Shown one piece after another: positions 1-8,765 of a stretch of 64,000 bases of DNA. The DNA is taken from assembly GCF_000222705.1 (NCBI RefSeq), contig NZ_AFUB01000066.1, positions 1 to 64,000 on the forward strand, written 5' to 3'. The number at the start of each line of letters is the position of its first letter. Positions within the stretch are counted from its first letter, which is position 1. Below the pieces are notes generated by a model. The model was not told where the DNA came from. It saw nothing but the letters and a program-made list of their open reading frames with translations, and searched no databases. Source of the DNA: Streptococcus mitis bv. 2 str. SK95 (lineage in GTDB: Bacteria; Bacillota; Bacilli; Lactobacillales; Streptococcaceae). The position numbers and the translations under genes are program-made.

Positions 1-4
1 TCCC

Positions 5-331
5 ATGTACTTCCCAACATCCTCTGCCTTGATCGAGTTTCTCATCTTGGCTGTACTGGAGCAGGGGGATTCTTATGGTTATGAGATTAGTCAAACCATT
101 AAGCTCATCGCCAATATCAAAGAATCTACGCTCTATCCCATTCTCAAAAAATTGGAAGCCAGTGGCTTTCTGACCACCTACTCTAGAGAGTTTCAGGGGC
201 GTATGCGCAAATACTACTCCTTGACTAATCGGGGCGTAGAGCAGCTCGTTACTCTAAAGGAAGAGTGGACGCTCTATACCGACACCGTCAACGGCATCAT
301 AGAAGGGAGTATCCGCCATGACAAGAACTGA
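5..331 (+). CDS. PadR-family transcriptional regulator
   Basis: A 108-residue protein with the PadR winged-helix fold throughout. The N-terminal part (about residues 8-75) carries the typical pattern in which 'GDSYGYEI' is followed by 'STLYPILKKLEASGFL', the recognition helix and wing. PadR proteins are dimeric repressors that often control a neighbouring membrane-protein operon. The gene overlaps the next one by 14 bp and heads a four-gene plus-strand operon, so it probably regulates its own operon, as in other PadR-DUF1700-DUF4097 modules. The ATG lies four bases into the window, so its ribosome binding site and promoter are outside, but the length suits a complete short PadR protein. Confidence 0.9.
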   Translation: MYFPTSSALIEFLILAVLEQGDSYGYEISQTIKLIANIKESTLYPILKKLEASGFLTTYSREFQGRMRKYYSLTNRGVEQLVTLKEEWTLYTDTVNGIIEGSIRHDKN

Positions 332-911
332 CTATCTGACTCAGTTAGAAACCTATCTCCATAAACTGCCTGAAGCTGACCGCATCGAAGCTATGGACTA
401 CTTTAAGGAACTATTTGACGATGCAGGTCCAGAGGGCGAAGAAGAGCTCATTGCTAGTCTAGGAACTCCAAAAGAAGCAGCTCATGATGTCCTCTCTAAC
501 CTCCTCAACAAAAAAGTTAATGAGGCACCTGCTCAAAAGAATGACCGTCAACTGCTACACATTGCCCTACTTGCCTTACTAGCAGCCCCTATCGGCATTC
601 CGGTCGGGATCGGCATCCTCATGGCCATCATCGGTATTTTTATCGCAGCTGTCTCCGTCATTCTAGCCTTTTTCACCGTTTCGGTGACGGGTATCCTACT
701 GGGCGGACTCTTTATCGTAGAGAGCTTTAGTGTCCTAGTCGAAGCCAAATCTGCCTTTATCTTGATTTTCGGGGCTGGTTTGCTTGCTATCGGTGCTTCT
801 TCTCTTGTTCTATTAGGCATCTCCTATGTAGCTCGTTTCTTTGGGCTCCTGGTCGTTCGCTTGGTGCAATGGATTCTTAAAAAAGGAAAGAGAGGTGACA
901 GACATGCGTAA
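318..911 (+). CDS. DUF1700-family membrane protein
   Basis: 197 residues. The N-terminal 65 residues are a soluble helical segment ('YLTQLETYLHKLPEADR', then acidic 'FKELFDDAGPEGEEELI' and 'LGTPKEAAHDVL') typical of DUF1700/HAAS proteins. It is followed by three or four hydrophobic membrane spans between about residues 77 and 190. The molecular function of the family is unknown; such proteins normally sit between a PadR regulator and a DUF4097 protein, as here, and are thought to act in envelope stress. It overlaps the PadR gene by 14 bp and the DUF4097 gene by 8 bp, which suggests translational coupling. Confidence 0.82.
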   Translation: MTRTDYLTQLETYLHKLPEADRIEAMDYFKELFDDAGPEGEEELIASLGTPKEAAHDVLSNLLNKKVNEAPAQKNDRQLLHIALLALLAAPIGIPVGIGILMAIIGIFIAAVSVILAFFTVSVTGILLGGLFIVESFSVLVEAKSAFILIFGAGLLAIGASSLVLLGISYVARFFGLLVVRLVQWILKKGKRGDRHA

Positions 912-1836
912 ATTGACGAAAGGATTTCTCATTTTTGGTGTGGTTTCTACAATCCTTGGTTTTATCATGATCATTGTAGGGGCCCAGTCCAATGGTATTC
1001 AAAGTTTGCTTGCCATGTCAAAAGATCCCATCTATGACAATCGTACCGAAGAAGTGACCTTTGGAAATGAAGTGGAAAAACTTGATTTGACCCTTGAAGA
1101 ACATAGCCTAACCATCACAGAGTCTGTAGATGACAAGATCCACATCACCTATCATCCGTCAGTGTCTGGTCGTCACGATCTGACTACTGGCATGAGTGAC
1201 AAAACACTGAGCGTCACTGACAAACAAGCCTCCCAACATCGTTTTCTCGGTTCAGGAATCGAAGGCCTACTTCGTATTGCCAGCAGTTATTCTCACCGCT
1301 TTGACGAAGTCGTTCTCTCCCTACCTAAAGGAAGAAAGCTGCAAGCTATCACCGTCTCAGCCAATCGTGGACAGACCACTATCCGGCAAGCCAACCTTGA
1401 AAATGCGACAATCAAAACAAAAGGCTACCACTTAAGAATAACAGAAAGCTCCATCAAGAACAGTACACTAACGACACCTAGTATTATCAATATTTTTGAT
1501 ACAGAATTGACAGATAGTCAAGTCAAGACGGAGGGGGGGCACATCTATGCTGAAAACATCAAGATCCAAGGCAAGGTTGAACTAGACTCTCATAACGACT
1601 TAAGACTCTTTCTTTCTAAGACAGAATTCGATCGTATCAATCTAGATATGTCTTCTAAGCACGGCGGTATTTATCGTAAAGCACAAAGAGAACATCCTAA
1701 ACAAAAAGAGAATGAACTTGCCAACCCCTACAAGACAGACAAAGCAGATGTTAAGGATATACTCATTATAAAAGCCAATCAGGATATCTACCTACCCAAG
1801 GAGGAAGAGTACTCTGCTGCATCTAGAAACCATTGA
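904..1836 (+). CDS. DUF4097-family envelope protein
   Basis: 310 residues from the ATG at 904, which has a purine-rich ribosome binding site ('aaaggaaagagaggtgac') within the end of the preceding gene; the reading frame is open further upstream but without a site. An N-terminal membrane anchor (residues 7-27) is followed by a beta-rich region with DUF4097-type repeats such as 'LDLTLEEHSLTITESVDDKIHI' (broken here: 'LDLTLEEHSL' then 'TITESVDDKI'). DUF4097 domains form beta-helical structures, often on the cell surface. No enzymatic motif is seen. Its position after PadR and DUF1700 supports a shared envelope-response role. Confidence 0.75.
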   Translation: MRKLTKGFLIFGVVSTILGFIMIIVGAQSNGIQSLLAMSKDPIYDNRTEEVTFGNEVEKLDLTLEEHSLTITESVDDKIHITYHPSVSGRHDLTTGMSDKTLSVTDKQASQHRFLGSGIEGLLRIASSYSHRFDEVVLSLPKGRKLQAITVSANRGQTTIRQANLENATIKTKGYHLRITESSIKNSTLTTPSIINIFDTELTDSQVKTEGGHIYAENIKIQGKVELDSHNDLRLFLSKTEFDRINLDMSSKHGGIYRKAQREHPKQKENELANPYKTDKADVKDILIIKANQDIYLPKEEEYSAASRNH

Positions 1837-1898
1837 CAAAAACGCTTTCATCTGCTAGTCTAAAAATAGAAAATAACCATAAAAAAGGAGGTTCCACC

Positions 1899-2861
1899 AT
1901 GACACAAGAATGGTTTGAAAGTGCCGATCTTGAGAAGAAATCGCCTCAGTCGAAATCGGAAATCCAGCCCGACGAGCCTGAGACTTCGGAAACCGTGGAG
2001 ACTGAACCACAAGCAAGCGAAGAAATACCTGTCTCACCTGAAGAGTCGGAAACGCATGAGGAGGAAGCTCCCGAAACGATAGAAGAAACCCAAACCGAGG
2101 AAGAGGGAGAAGGGAAAGCTGAAGAGGAACACAACCAAGAAAACTCTGTAAAAGAGAAAAGCATCCTCAGCAAGGCTTTAGAAAGCCCCTATATCCCAGA
2201 TATTGACCCTCGTAAAACTGCCCGATTAAAAGAAGAAATCGCACTATTTTGGACTTGGCTACTGGATGCTATCCAAGAACCAACTGCTAGCAAAACTACA
2301 GATCAAAAGCATCGTTACAGTGTCTTTGCCCTGCTCACTCTTCTGTCCTCGATTAACCTTTTCTTTAGTATCTATCATATCAAGCGCCTCTACTATGGCT
2401 ATATGATTTCTATTGCTAATGGTTCTCCTAACCAGCTCCCACCTTTGGATCTCTTTGCTGGACTTTCTATCTTGGTCGCTAGCGCTTTATTTTACTTTTC
2501 TATCATTTTGGGAGGCTTTACTGTCCGACGTGTACTGGACCAGGAGAGCGACTTCACATTCCAAGAAGCCTTTGATCGTTACAGCAGACTCTTTGCTATC
2601 CCACTTGTCCTAACAGCTCTAGCAAGTTTCTTTGCACTCTTTGGTGGCTTGCGATTTGCTGGCATCCTCACTCTTCTAAGCATGGCCATCTTTGCCCTTG
2701 GCAATCTCTTTGTGATTAGCAAGCCAAGTAAGACCAGTAGCCTCGACCCATTTTATCGATTCCTGCTAGCTGTCTTACTTGATGGCGCTATTCTCTTACC
2801 CTTCCTCATTGCAGAGTTAGCCCTGACAGTGGACTACCTTCGCATCCTGACATTCTTTTAA
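1899..2861 (+). CDS. Membrane protein with acidic N-terminal tail
   Basis: 320 residues. The start at 1899 is chosen because 'aaaaggagg' lies 7 bp before it. Residues 1-95 are strongly acidic, low-complexity and rich in Glu, Pro, Ser and Thr. The C-terminal half has about five hydrophobic spans (around residues 145-165, 185-215, 232-250, 255-275 and 290-315). It resembles uncharacterised streptococcal membrane proteins (possibly DUF6574), and I do not recognise a specific function. It is the last gene of the PadR operon and is followed at once by a terminator. Confidence 0.6.
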   Translation: MTQEWFESADLEKKSPQSKSEIQPDEPETSETVETEPQASEEIPVSPEESETHEEEAPETIEETQTEEEGEGKAEEEHNQENSVKEKSILSKALESPYIPDIDPRKTARLKEEIALFWTWLLDAIQEPTASKTTDQKHRYSVFALLTLLSSINLFFSIYHIKRLYYGYMISIANGSPNQLPPLDLFAGLSILVASALFYFSIILGGFTVRRVLDQESDFTFQEAFDRYSRLFAIPLVLTALASFFALFGGLRFAGILTLLSMAIFALGNLFVISKPSKTSSLDPFYRFLLAVLLDGAILLPFLIAELALTVDYLRILTFF

Positions 2862-2864
2862 CCA

Positions 2865-2898
2865 AAATCCCTGCCATTCATTAATGACAGGGATTTTT
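2865..2898. terminator. Bidirectional intrinsic terminator
   Basis: The inverted repeat AAATCCCTG (2865-2873) / CAGGGATTT (2888-2896) has A- and T-rich flanks on both strands. It separates the convergent PadR operon and the DUF4299 gene. Confidence 0.85.
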
Positions 2899-2923
2899 AT
2901 GCTTACTCTTTTTTGGACAGTGT

Positions 2924-3784
2924 CTATTCGATGGTTGCCAATCCTTCAAACTCTTGTCCTAGGATGGGTTGTACTTCTAATTGATTAGCATCTAATTGCT
3001 GGTAAAATGCTTTTGGTAGTGACTCTAGGAATTTTTCATAATCCAAGCGAGCGATGGCTTCATAGTCTTCTGCTTTTGAGCCATCACCAGAAATCTTCAC
3101 TAAGTCAATCTCCCAAACAAGCTCCTTGCCTGCCAGCTGCTCGGTATAAGGAGCTGGTACAAAGGGTTCCTTTGGCAAAATCGTCTTGACTCCCTGGGCT
3201 AGGTGATAGATACCGTGCACCTTACCTTGAGCATCTGGGTAAAATTTCACACTGGCAAGGTAGGCATCAGAGCCTTGAACCTTCTTGACCAGCTCTTCAA
3301 AACGTGCCAATCCATCCTCAACCAAAAAGCTCTCCAGGTATTCCTTGTTGAGATAGATAGGGGACAAGAGCCCTTGGCAATATACTAGACGAGCCGCCTT
3401 ATCCGCTAGATAATGCTTGACCGTTTGTCGGAAATAAGCTTCAAAGCCAAAGCCTTCTAGCCCTTCTACCGCTTGCCCCAACTTGCCAGATAGGGCCTGG
3501 AGGAGAGTTTCTACAATCTCCCAGTCCGCTCTAGTAAGGAGATCTGGAATCACCACTTGATAGCCTTTTCGACTATCCGCATAGTTGACCTTGAAGAGAA
3601 ATTGCGACTGACCTACAATCCCACACTCGATATACTCGAGACGGTTGAGAGGCTGACGGAGATAGACCGCATCATAACTGTGTGACTCCAAGCCCTCCAC
3701 CAAGGCTAAGATGGACTTGGCAGTCAAGACCTCCTGTTGTCCTAGAATGCTTTCTTTATTTGGGATAAAAAATGTTTTCGCCAT
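2924..3784 (-). CDS. DUF4299-family protein
   Basis: 286 residues starting 'MAKTFFIPNKESILGQQEV', with a good ribosome binding site ('aaaggagg') before the ATG. There is no signal peptide or membrane segment, so it is probably cytosolic. It resembles the streptococcal DUF4299 family, whose function is unknown. It stands alone between two terminators with its own promoter, and that promoter has a perfect cre match, so catabolite control by CcpA is likely. The family call is from memory of related streptococcal proteins. Confidence 0.65.
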   Translation of the reverse strand: MAKTFFIPNKESILGQQEVLTAKSILALVEGLESHSYDAVYLRQPLNRLEYIECGIVGQSQFLFKVNYADSRKGYQVVIPDLLTRADWEIVETLLQALSGKLGQAVEGLEGFGFEAYFRQTVKHYLADKAARLVYCQGLLSPIYLNKEYLESFLVEDGLARFEELVKKVQGSDAYLASVKFYPDAQGKVHGIYHLAQGVKTILPKEPFVPAPYTEQLAGKELVWEIDLVKISGDGSKAEDYEAIARLDYEKFLESLPKAFYQQLDANQLEVQPILGQEFEGLATIE

Positions 3785-3797
3785 AACCGGCCTCCTT

Positions 3798-3820
3798 TGA
3801 AATCGTTTACATATAGTATA
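3798..3820 (-). promoter_or_regulatory. Promoter -10 with cre (CcpA) site
   Basis: On the minus strand the -10 TATACT (3815-3820) is followed by TGTAAACGATTTCA (3798-3811), a full match to the cre consensus TGNAANCGNTNNCA. The cre lies at the expected start of transcription, which predicts CcpA repression of the DUF4299 gene. No good -35 is seen. Confidence 0.7.
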
Positions 3821-3879
3821 ACCTATTTTCCTGAAAGATACAGAAACAAACTTTAGATTTTTAGATAAAAAGCATAGAA

Positions 3880-3902
3880 AAACAGCCCCTGAGGAGCTGT
3901 TT
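3880..3902 (-). terminator. Intrinsic terminator of trhO
   Basis: AAACAGC (3880-3886) pairs with GCTGTTT (3896-3902). On the minus strand a run of five T follows the stem, just after the trhO stop codon. Confidence 0.75.
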
Positions 3903-3906
3903 GATG

Positions 3907-4893
3907 TTATACAGTAGCGACTTGATCCAAGCTTTCTCCAATCGCAGCCAAACGCTCCACCACTTCTGCCTGGCTCAAGCCGTTTTCAGCCACATAGCGG
4001 TTTCGTGGGTGAACACGACACTCGTGTGAGCATCCACGAAGATACTTGTCTTCGTTTTCTTCTGATGTCAAGATACGACGGTTACAGAAGGGATTTCCAC
4101 AGTTGACATAACGTTCGCATGGTGTTCCATCAAACCAATCTTTCCCTACAATGGTAGGGTTGACATGGTTAACATCAACTGCGATACGCTCGTCAAAGAC
4201 GTACATTTTCCCATCCCAAAGTTCACCTTGGACTTCTGGGTCTTTACCGTAAGTTGCGATTCCTCCGTGCAATTGGCCGACGTCTTTGTAGCCTTCACGG
4301 ACCATCCAACCTGAGAATTTCTCACAGCGAACGCCACCTGTACAGTAAACCACGACACGCTTGTCCATGAATTTTTCCTTGTTGTCACGAACCCATTGTG
4401 GCAACTCACGGAAGTTGCGGATGTCTGGGCGGATAGCCCCACGGAAATGTCCTAGGTCGTACTCATAATCGTTACGTGTGTCAAGGACCACTGTATCTTC
4501 ATCAAGAAGGGCTTCTTTAAACTCTTTTGGAGACAAGTAAGCACCTGTTGTTTCAAGTGGGTTGATGTCGTTGTCAAAATCGTTGTCTTCCAAACCAAGG
4601 TGGACAATTTCTTTCTTGTAGCGAACAAACATCTTCTTGAAGGCTTGTTCACTTTCTTCGTCAATCTTGAACCAGAGGTCTTCCATGCCTGGGAGGCTGT
4701 GAACGTAGTCCATGTATTTTTGAGTTGTTTCGTAGTCACCTGAAACGGTTCCGTTGATTCCCTCGTCAGCGACTAGGATACGACCTTTAAGGCCGATTGA
4801 TTTACAGAAAGCCAAGTGGTCTGCAGCAAATTGCTCTGCATTTTCAATTGGAGTATAAAGGTAGTAAAGTAAGACACGAATATCTTTTGCCAT
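3907..4893 (-). CDS. trhO: tRNA uridine(34) hydroxylase TrhO (rhodanese-type)
   Basis: 328 residues from the ATG at 4893 ([13 protein letters not shown]); the upstream extension of the frame is not homologous. An N-terminal alpha/beta domain with '[16 protein letters not shown]' (residues 38-52) precedes a rhodanese domain with the active cysteine at about residue 184 in '[14 protein letters not shown]'. A C-terminal cysteine-rich segment follows ('CGNPFCNRR' ... 'GCSHECR'). The family (YceA/TrhO) hydroxylates U34 of certain tRNAs on the way to 5-methoxyuridine. Length and motifs are complete. It is a single-gene unit with a terminator behind it. Confidence 0.92.
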   Translation of the reverse strand: MAKDIRVLLYYLYTPIENAEQFAADHLAFCKSIGLKGRILVADEGINGTVSGDYETTQKYMDYVHSLPGMEDLWFKIDEESEQAFKKMFVRYKKEIVHLGLEDNDFDNDINPLETTGAYLSPKEFKEALLDEDTVVLDTRNDYEYDLGHFRGAIRPDIRNFRELPQWVRDNKEKFMDKRVVVYCTGGVRCEKFSGWMVREGYKDVGQLHGGIATYGKDPEVQGELWDGKMYVFDERIAVDVNHVNPTIVGKDWFDGTPCERYVNCGNPFCNRRILTSEENEDKYLRGCSHECRVHPRNRYVAENGLSQAEVVERLAAIGESLDQVATV

Positions 4894-5024
4894 AAGATTT
4901 GTTCTCTTTTCTATTCTTAAATTTTCAGAATTTTTCATTCAACTATACTAGTATACCCACTTGGGAAAACGAATGCAATTTATTTGACCGGAAATTATAT
5001 AGAGAGACCTGCCACTGCACTTCA

Positions 5025-5327
5025 TCAGTAACCATACCGAATCGCAGATAATTCTCTCAATTTTTTTATTTGCTTAGCTTGACTTTCTGACAAACACAGC
5101 TTATTGTCAATCAACACACGTGAGATGTCAACGTTCATTTGGCTCAGAATAAATGGAGTAGAGGTCCCATCATCCTCTAATCGTCTTTTATAAATCACTA
5201 GCTGATTTTTCAAGGGAGTCAGTTGAGGCGTATCCTTTATATCTTCCAGTAGATGATCAATGATCATCATGGCTTCACAACGTCTTTCGCTTCCTCCAGC
5301 AAACCATTTTAATGGTGTCATACTCAT
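5025..5327 (-). CDS. Bacteriocin immunity protein (EntA-immunity type)
   Basis: A 100-residue, charged, helical cytosolic protein with the pattern of the enterocin A immunity family (four-helix bundle protecting against class IIa-like bacteriocins): a central 'LVIYKRRLEDDGTSTPFILSQMN' region (shown as 'LVIYKRRLEDDGTSTPF') and C-terminal 'SESQAKQIKKLRELS'. It has an 'aggaggtaaatg' start region. No bacteriocin peptide gene with a double-glycine leader is visible nearby; the upstream partner on the same strand is a CPBP protease, a pairing common in streptococcal immunity regions. Which bacteriocin it counters cannot be told. Confidence 0.75.
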   Translation of the reverse strand: MSMTPLKWFAGGSERRCEAMMIIDHLLEDIKDTPQLTPLKNQLVIYKRRLEDDGTSTPFILSQMNVDISRVLIDNKLCLSESQAKQIKKLRELSAIRYGY

Positions 5328-5389
5328 TTACCTCCTGAAATTCGCTTATAAATTGAAACACTATAATTCCTAACTCTCGTACCAATATT

Positions 5390-6079
5390 TTACCCAAATA
5401 CCCTATGTAAAAAAGTCAGCAAAAATGGTAATGTTGCGAAAATATTATTAATCACATGCACCGCATAGGATGGATAAATGCTCTTGGTATAGCGGGTCAA
5501 ACCAGCAAAGATGATTCCAACTGTTGCAAAGACGAAGATTTCTAACAGACTAGGCAGGCTTGAAAAATGAGGGAGAGCAAATAAAATAGAAGGAAGAAGC
5601 AAATCAAGGCCAAATCGCGAATGTTTAAAGAAGGCGTGTTGAAGTAATCCTCTATAAATCAATTCTTCCATCAATGGCACTAGAAAGAACAGAGTTATAT
5701 AGATACCTAGCTCAGCAAAATTGGTTTCACTATAACCAATTAATACGGCCCAACCTTCAGCAGTTGACTGAACATGTTTAGCTGTCTGAACGTTAAAAGA
5801 GATCTGGAGCACTACCACTAATACTGTCAAAATCGAATACCAAAGCCATTTTTTTCTTGGAATGCGAAAGAGATAGCCGTGGCCTGTCTTAACAAGAATC
5901 CCAATCATGACTCCACTAAATAGCAAACTCAAGATATTTCGAATCCAGAAGAAGTTTCCTATCTGAGAAGAAAATTGCCAATAGTTTTGGATAATAAGCG
6001 TCAGCTGAGAAAGGCCAAATACGAAAAATAGGTAAGAGAAGACAGCACTCATTTTGAAAAGAAGACGATATTTTTTCAT
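5390..6079 (-). CDS. CPBP-family intramembrane metalloprotease
   Basis: 229 residues with six to seven hydrophobic spans. It carries the three CPBP (Abi/CAAX protease) motifs: 'EELIYR' at about residue 138, 'FALPH' at about 169 and 'HVINN' at about 212, the Glu and His residues that bind the catalytic metal. In streptococci these membrane proteases often lie in bacteriocin regions and give immunity. It is transcribed towards the EntA-type immunity gene 62 bp downstream, so the two are probably co-expressed. Substrate unknown. Confidence 0.85.
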   Translation of the reverse strand: MKKYRLLFKMSAVFSYLFFVFGLSQLTLIIQNYWQFSSQIGNFFWIRNILSLLFSGVMIGILVKTGHGYLFRIPRKKWLWYSILTVLVVVLQISFNVQTAKHVQSTAEGWAVLIGYSETNFAELGIYITLFFLVPLMEELIYRGLLQHAFFKHSRFGLDLLLPSILFALPHFSSLPSLLEIFVFATVGIIFAGLTRYTKSIYPSYAVHVINNIFATLPFLLTFLHRVFG

Positions 6080-6150
6080 AATAAATCCCCTATAGATGTA
6101 TGTGTATCACATCGCCAAAACTCTCAGAATCACTTCTTTCATTTTTGCAT

Positions 6151-6207
6151 CCTAAAAATCACTACCTCCCCTAGAGAACTAGGGAAGGCAGTGATCACAT
6201 TTTTAGG
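6151..6207 (-). terminator. Terminator of the glycan importer operon
   Basis: A long imperfect hairpin: CCTAAAAA (6151-6158), CACT and CCCT arms pair with AGGG, AGTG and TTTTTAGG (ending 6207). It lies after the substrate-binding protein gene and between two minus-strand transcription units. Confidence 0.65.
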
Positions 6208-6239
6208 AATTAGGAATGAATACACGAAATCAGTTTGTC

Positions 6240-7724
6240 TTATGATTTTTTGTTTTTCAAGAATTCATCGTATTGTTTTTGCATTTCATCCAATACTTTT
6301 TGGTATGCACCTTCAGATTTCAATTTTTCCATCAATTCTGGAATCGCTTTATCTGGGTCTACAGTACCAGTGTTGATAGCTGTATCGAATTGTTGCATTG
6401 TATTAGTGATTGCAGAGATTTCAGATTTCACGCTATCAGTGTTAAAGATGAATCCAAGCGCTGGAGATTCTTTAGCTTCTGCCAATTGTTTCTTAGAATC
6501 TTCGATTTGTTGGTCTGTAACGTTTTCGTTGATGTAAAGGATCCAGTTGTTACCAGTGTTCCATCCACCCATGTGAGTGTTTCCTTTGTATCCTTCAAGG
6601 ACGCGTACACGGTTTTCTTTACCTTCAATTTTCTCCCAGTTCTTGCCTTCTGGACCGTAAACAAGTCCATTCAAGAGTTCAGGGTTAGTGTTCAAGAGGT
6701 TCAACACTTCCATTGATTTTTCTTTGTTCTTAGAGTTGTTTGAGATGACAAAGTTAGCAACTTGAGTTGTTTGGTTTTTCTTGATGAAGTTAGTGAATGG
6801 TTTGATTTGGATATCTTTGTTAGCAACACGTGAGAGCAAGCTGTTACCGTAGTCAGCTGGTCCTACTGTTTCTTCACGAACGAACCAAGTATCTTGTTGA
6901 AGGTCGAATGAAGTGTCGCTTGTTGCTACGTCTTTTGGAATGTATCCTGCTTCGTAGAATTTGTGAAGAGTCTTCAAGTGTTCTTTGAAACGAGGAACAT
7001 CGTAACGGTTTACGATCTTAGTAGTATCTCCTTCAAGGTCGATAACGAATGGAAGTCCGTTTGCTACTGGGTAGTCAAAGTTTTCAGAAGGGATGAAGTT
7101 CTTAGTAACTGCAAATGGTACTACATCTGGAGCTTTTTCTTTGATTTGTTTCAAGACTGGTTCAAGTGTTTCGTATGAATTTACACCTGAAATGTCGATA
7201 CCGTATTTAGCAAGAAGAGTTCCGTTGAAGGCAAAGTTTTGTGAAGATGCAACGTTAGCCGCAACTGGAACAGCGTAGATCTTGCCGTTTACAGTGTTTC
7301 CTTTGATGTAAGCTGGGTCAAGTGCTTTATAAAGCTCTGCTCCTTCTTTCTTGTACAATTCTGTCAAGTCAGCATAAGCACCTTTTTGAGCGTTTACGAT
7401 GTAGTTATCTGCAAAAGCGATATCGTAGTTTTCACCTGATGATGTGATAACTGACATTTTCTTACCGTAGTCACCCCATCCAAGGTATTGGATATCCAAT
7501 TTGGCACCAACTTTTTCTTCGATGATTTTGTTTGCATTTTCTAGCAATTCATCCAAGTTGTCTGGCTTGTCACCGATTTGGTACATTTTAAGAACAGGTT
7601 TGTCACCTGAAGCTGAGTCAGCAGCTTTTTTGTTGTTACCTGAAAGGTTTCCACAAGCAGCAAGACTTGCAGCCAAAGCTACTACGCTAGCAGATGCAAA
7701 AGCATATTTTTTCCAGTTTTTCAT
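6240..7724 (-). CDS. ngtS: ABC importer substrate-binding lipoprotein (N-glycan type, NgtS-like)
   Basis: 494 residues. A lipoprotein signal with lipobox 'LAAC' puts Cys24 as the lipidated residue. The mature part is an extracellular solute-binding protein of the large-oligosaccharide class: 'KPVLKMYQIGDKPDNLDELL' (broken 'KPVLKMYQIGDKPD'), 'YDIAFADNYIVNAQKGAYADL', and the DUF3502-like C-terminal region. It closely resembles the pneumococcal lipoprotein I know as SP_0092/NgtS, which binds complex N-glycans. The two permease genes lie upstream in the same operon; no ATPase gene is present, so a shared ATPase (MsmK type) is inferred. The nearby GH20, GH38, GH92 and GH125 genes fit an N-glycan substrate. 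Confidence 0.85.
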   Translation of the reverse strand: MKNWKKYAFASASVVALAASLAACGNLSGNNKKAADSASGDKPVLKMYQIGDKPDNLDELLENANKIIEEKVGAKLDIQYLGWGDYGKKMSVITSSGENYDIAFADNYIVNAQKGAYADLTELYKKEGAELYKALDPAYIKGNTVNGKIYAVPVAANVASSQNFAFNGTLLAKYGIDISGVNSYETLEPVLKQIKEKAPDVVPFAVTKNFIPSENFDYPVANGLPFVIDLEGDTTKIVNRYDVPRFKEHLKTLHKFYEAGYIPKDVATSDTSFDLQQDTWFVREETVGPADYGNSLLSRVANKDIQIKPFTNFIKKNQTTQVANFVISNNSKNKEKSMEVLNLLNTNPELLNGLVYGPEGKNWEKIEGKENRVRVLEGYKGNTHMGGWNTGNNWILYINENVTDQQIEDSKKQLAEAKESPALGFIFNTDSVKSEISAITNTMQQFDTAINTGTVDPDKAIPELMEKLKSEGAYQKVLDEMQKQYDEFLKNKKS

Positions 7725-7779
7725 GATAAAAACTCCTTTTTTTATTTTTAAACTTATAAACGATTTAATGATTTTAACT

Positions 7780-7823
7780 TCAGCTACTAAGATGAAGTTG
7801 GGAAGAGAGAAACGGTGTTTCTC
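7780..7823 (-). other. Paired hairpins between permease and binding-protein genes
   Basis: The 107-bp spacer holds AACTTCA (7780s) / TGAAGTT and the perfect repeat GAGAAAC (7807-7813) / GTTTCTC (7817-7823). Such intercistronic hairpins often stabilise the part of an ABC operon mRNA that makes the abundant binding protein. No T-run follows, so they are not good terminators. Confidence 0.5.
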
Positions 7824-7831
7824 AGTAAGTC

Positions 7832-8752
7832 CTATTCTTTCACACCACCGATGGTCAAACCTTTTACAAAGTAGCGTTGGAAGAATGGATACAGAATGGC
7901 AATCGGAAGGGTTGCAACCACAACCATGGCCATACGTCCTGTTTCCTTTGGAAGAGCGACTCCCAGTTGACCAGAAAGGCCGACTGCTTTGGCAATGTAG
8001 TCCATATTTTGCTGGATTTGCATGAGCAAATACTGCAATGGATACAAGTTGTCACTCTTGATGTAAAGAAGGGCGTTGAACCAGTCGTTCCAGAAACCAA
8101 GAGCTGTCAACAGCGTGATGGTTGCGATACCTGGGAGCGACAATGGTAAACAGATTTGGAAGAAGATCCGGGCTTCACTAGCACCATCGATACGAGCGGA
8201 CTCGAGAATGGCTTCTGGAATTGTCTTCTTGAAGAAGGAACGCATCAAGATGATGTTAAATGGTGAGAGAAGCATTGGAACAATCAAGGCCCAAACTGTG
8301 TCACCCAGTTGAAGCAAACGAGTTACCACGATATAGCCTGGAACCAAACCGGCGTTGAACAACATACTAAGTAGGACGAAAATCGTAAAGAATCTGCGGT
8401 ACTTAAAGGTTGTCCGTGAAATGGCATAGGCATAAGTCGTTGTGATAAAGACGTTTGTCAAGGTTCCGACCACTGTTACAAACACTGAGATAAAGAGCGC
8501 TTGTAATATCTTATCTTTAAACTGAGCCAAAAACTCGAAACCATCTAATCCAAACTGTGATGGGAAAAAGCTATATCCATGTTGAAGGATGCTCTTTTCA
8601 TCTGTGATGGAAATCATGATGACAAAGATAAAGGGCAAGATACAAGAGAGAGCAATCAATCCAGAAATAATACTGAAGAATATATCTGCCTTCTTACTAA
8701 AGGAGTGAATGCCGACATTATCAATTTTTGCTTTTTTAATTTTTTCTGCCAT
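7832..8752 (-). CDS. ngtP2: Carbohydrate ABC transporter permease (MalG type, NgtP2-like)
   Basis: 306 residues from the ATG at 8752, preceded by a strong 'aaaggaggaaagc' site; the frame extends upstream into the previous gene but that start is rejected. Six hydrophobic spans and the inner-membrane permease EAA loop 'ESARIDGASEARIFFQICLP' are present at about residues 197-216. This is the MalG-like half of a CUT1 sugar importer, located in the cytoplasmic membrane. It follows the MalF/LplB-like permease by 13 bp and precedes the lipoprotein gene. Confidence 0.9.
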   Translation of the reverse strand: MAEKIKKAKIDNVGIHSFSKKADIFFSIISGLIALSCILPFIFVIMISITDEKSILQHGYSFFPSQFGLDGFEFLAQFKDKILQALFISVFVTVVGTLTNVFITTTYAYAISRTTFKYRRFFTIFVLLSMLFNAGLVPGYIVVTRLLQLGDTVWALIVPMLLSPFNIILMRSFFKKTIPEAILESARIDGASEARIFFQICLPLSLPGIATITLLTALGFWNDWFNALLYIKSDNLYPLQYLLMQIQQNMDYIAKAVGLSGQLGVALPKETGRMAMVVVATLPIAILYPFFQRYFVKGLTIGGVKE

Positions 8753-8765
8753 GCTTTCCTCCTTT

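Noticed and set aside
6273-7278. Several plus-strand ORFs of 60-147 codons opposite the binding-protein gene
   Set aside because: Antisense shadows of a well-supported lipoprotein gene, with no family resemblance or ribosome binding sites.
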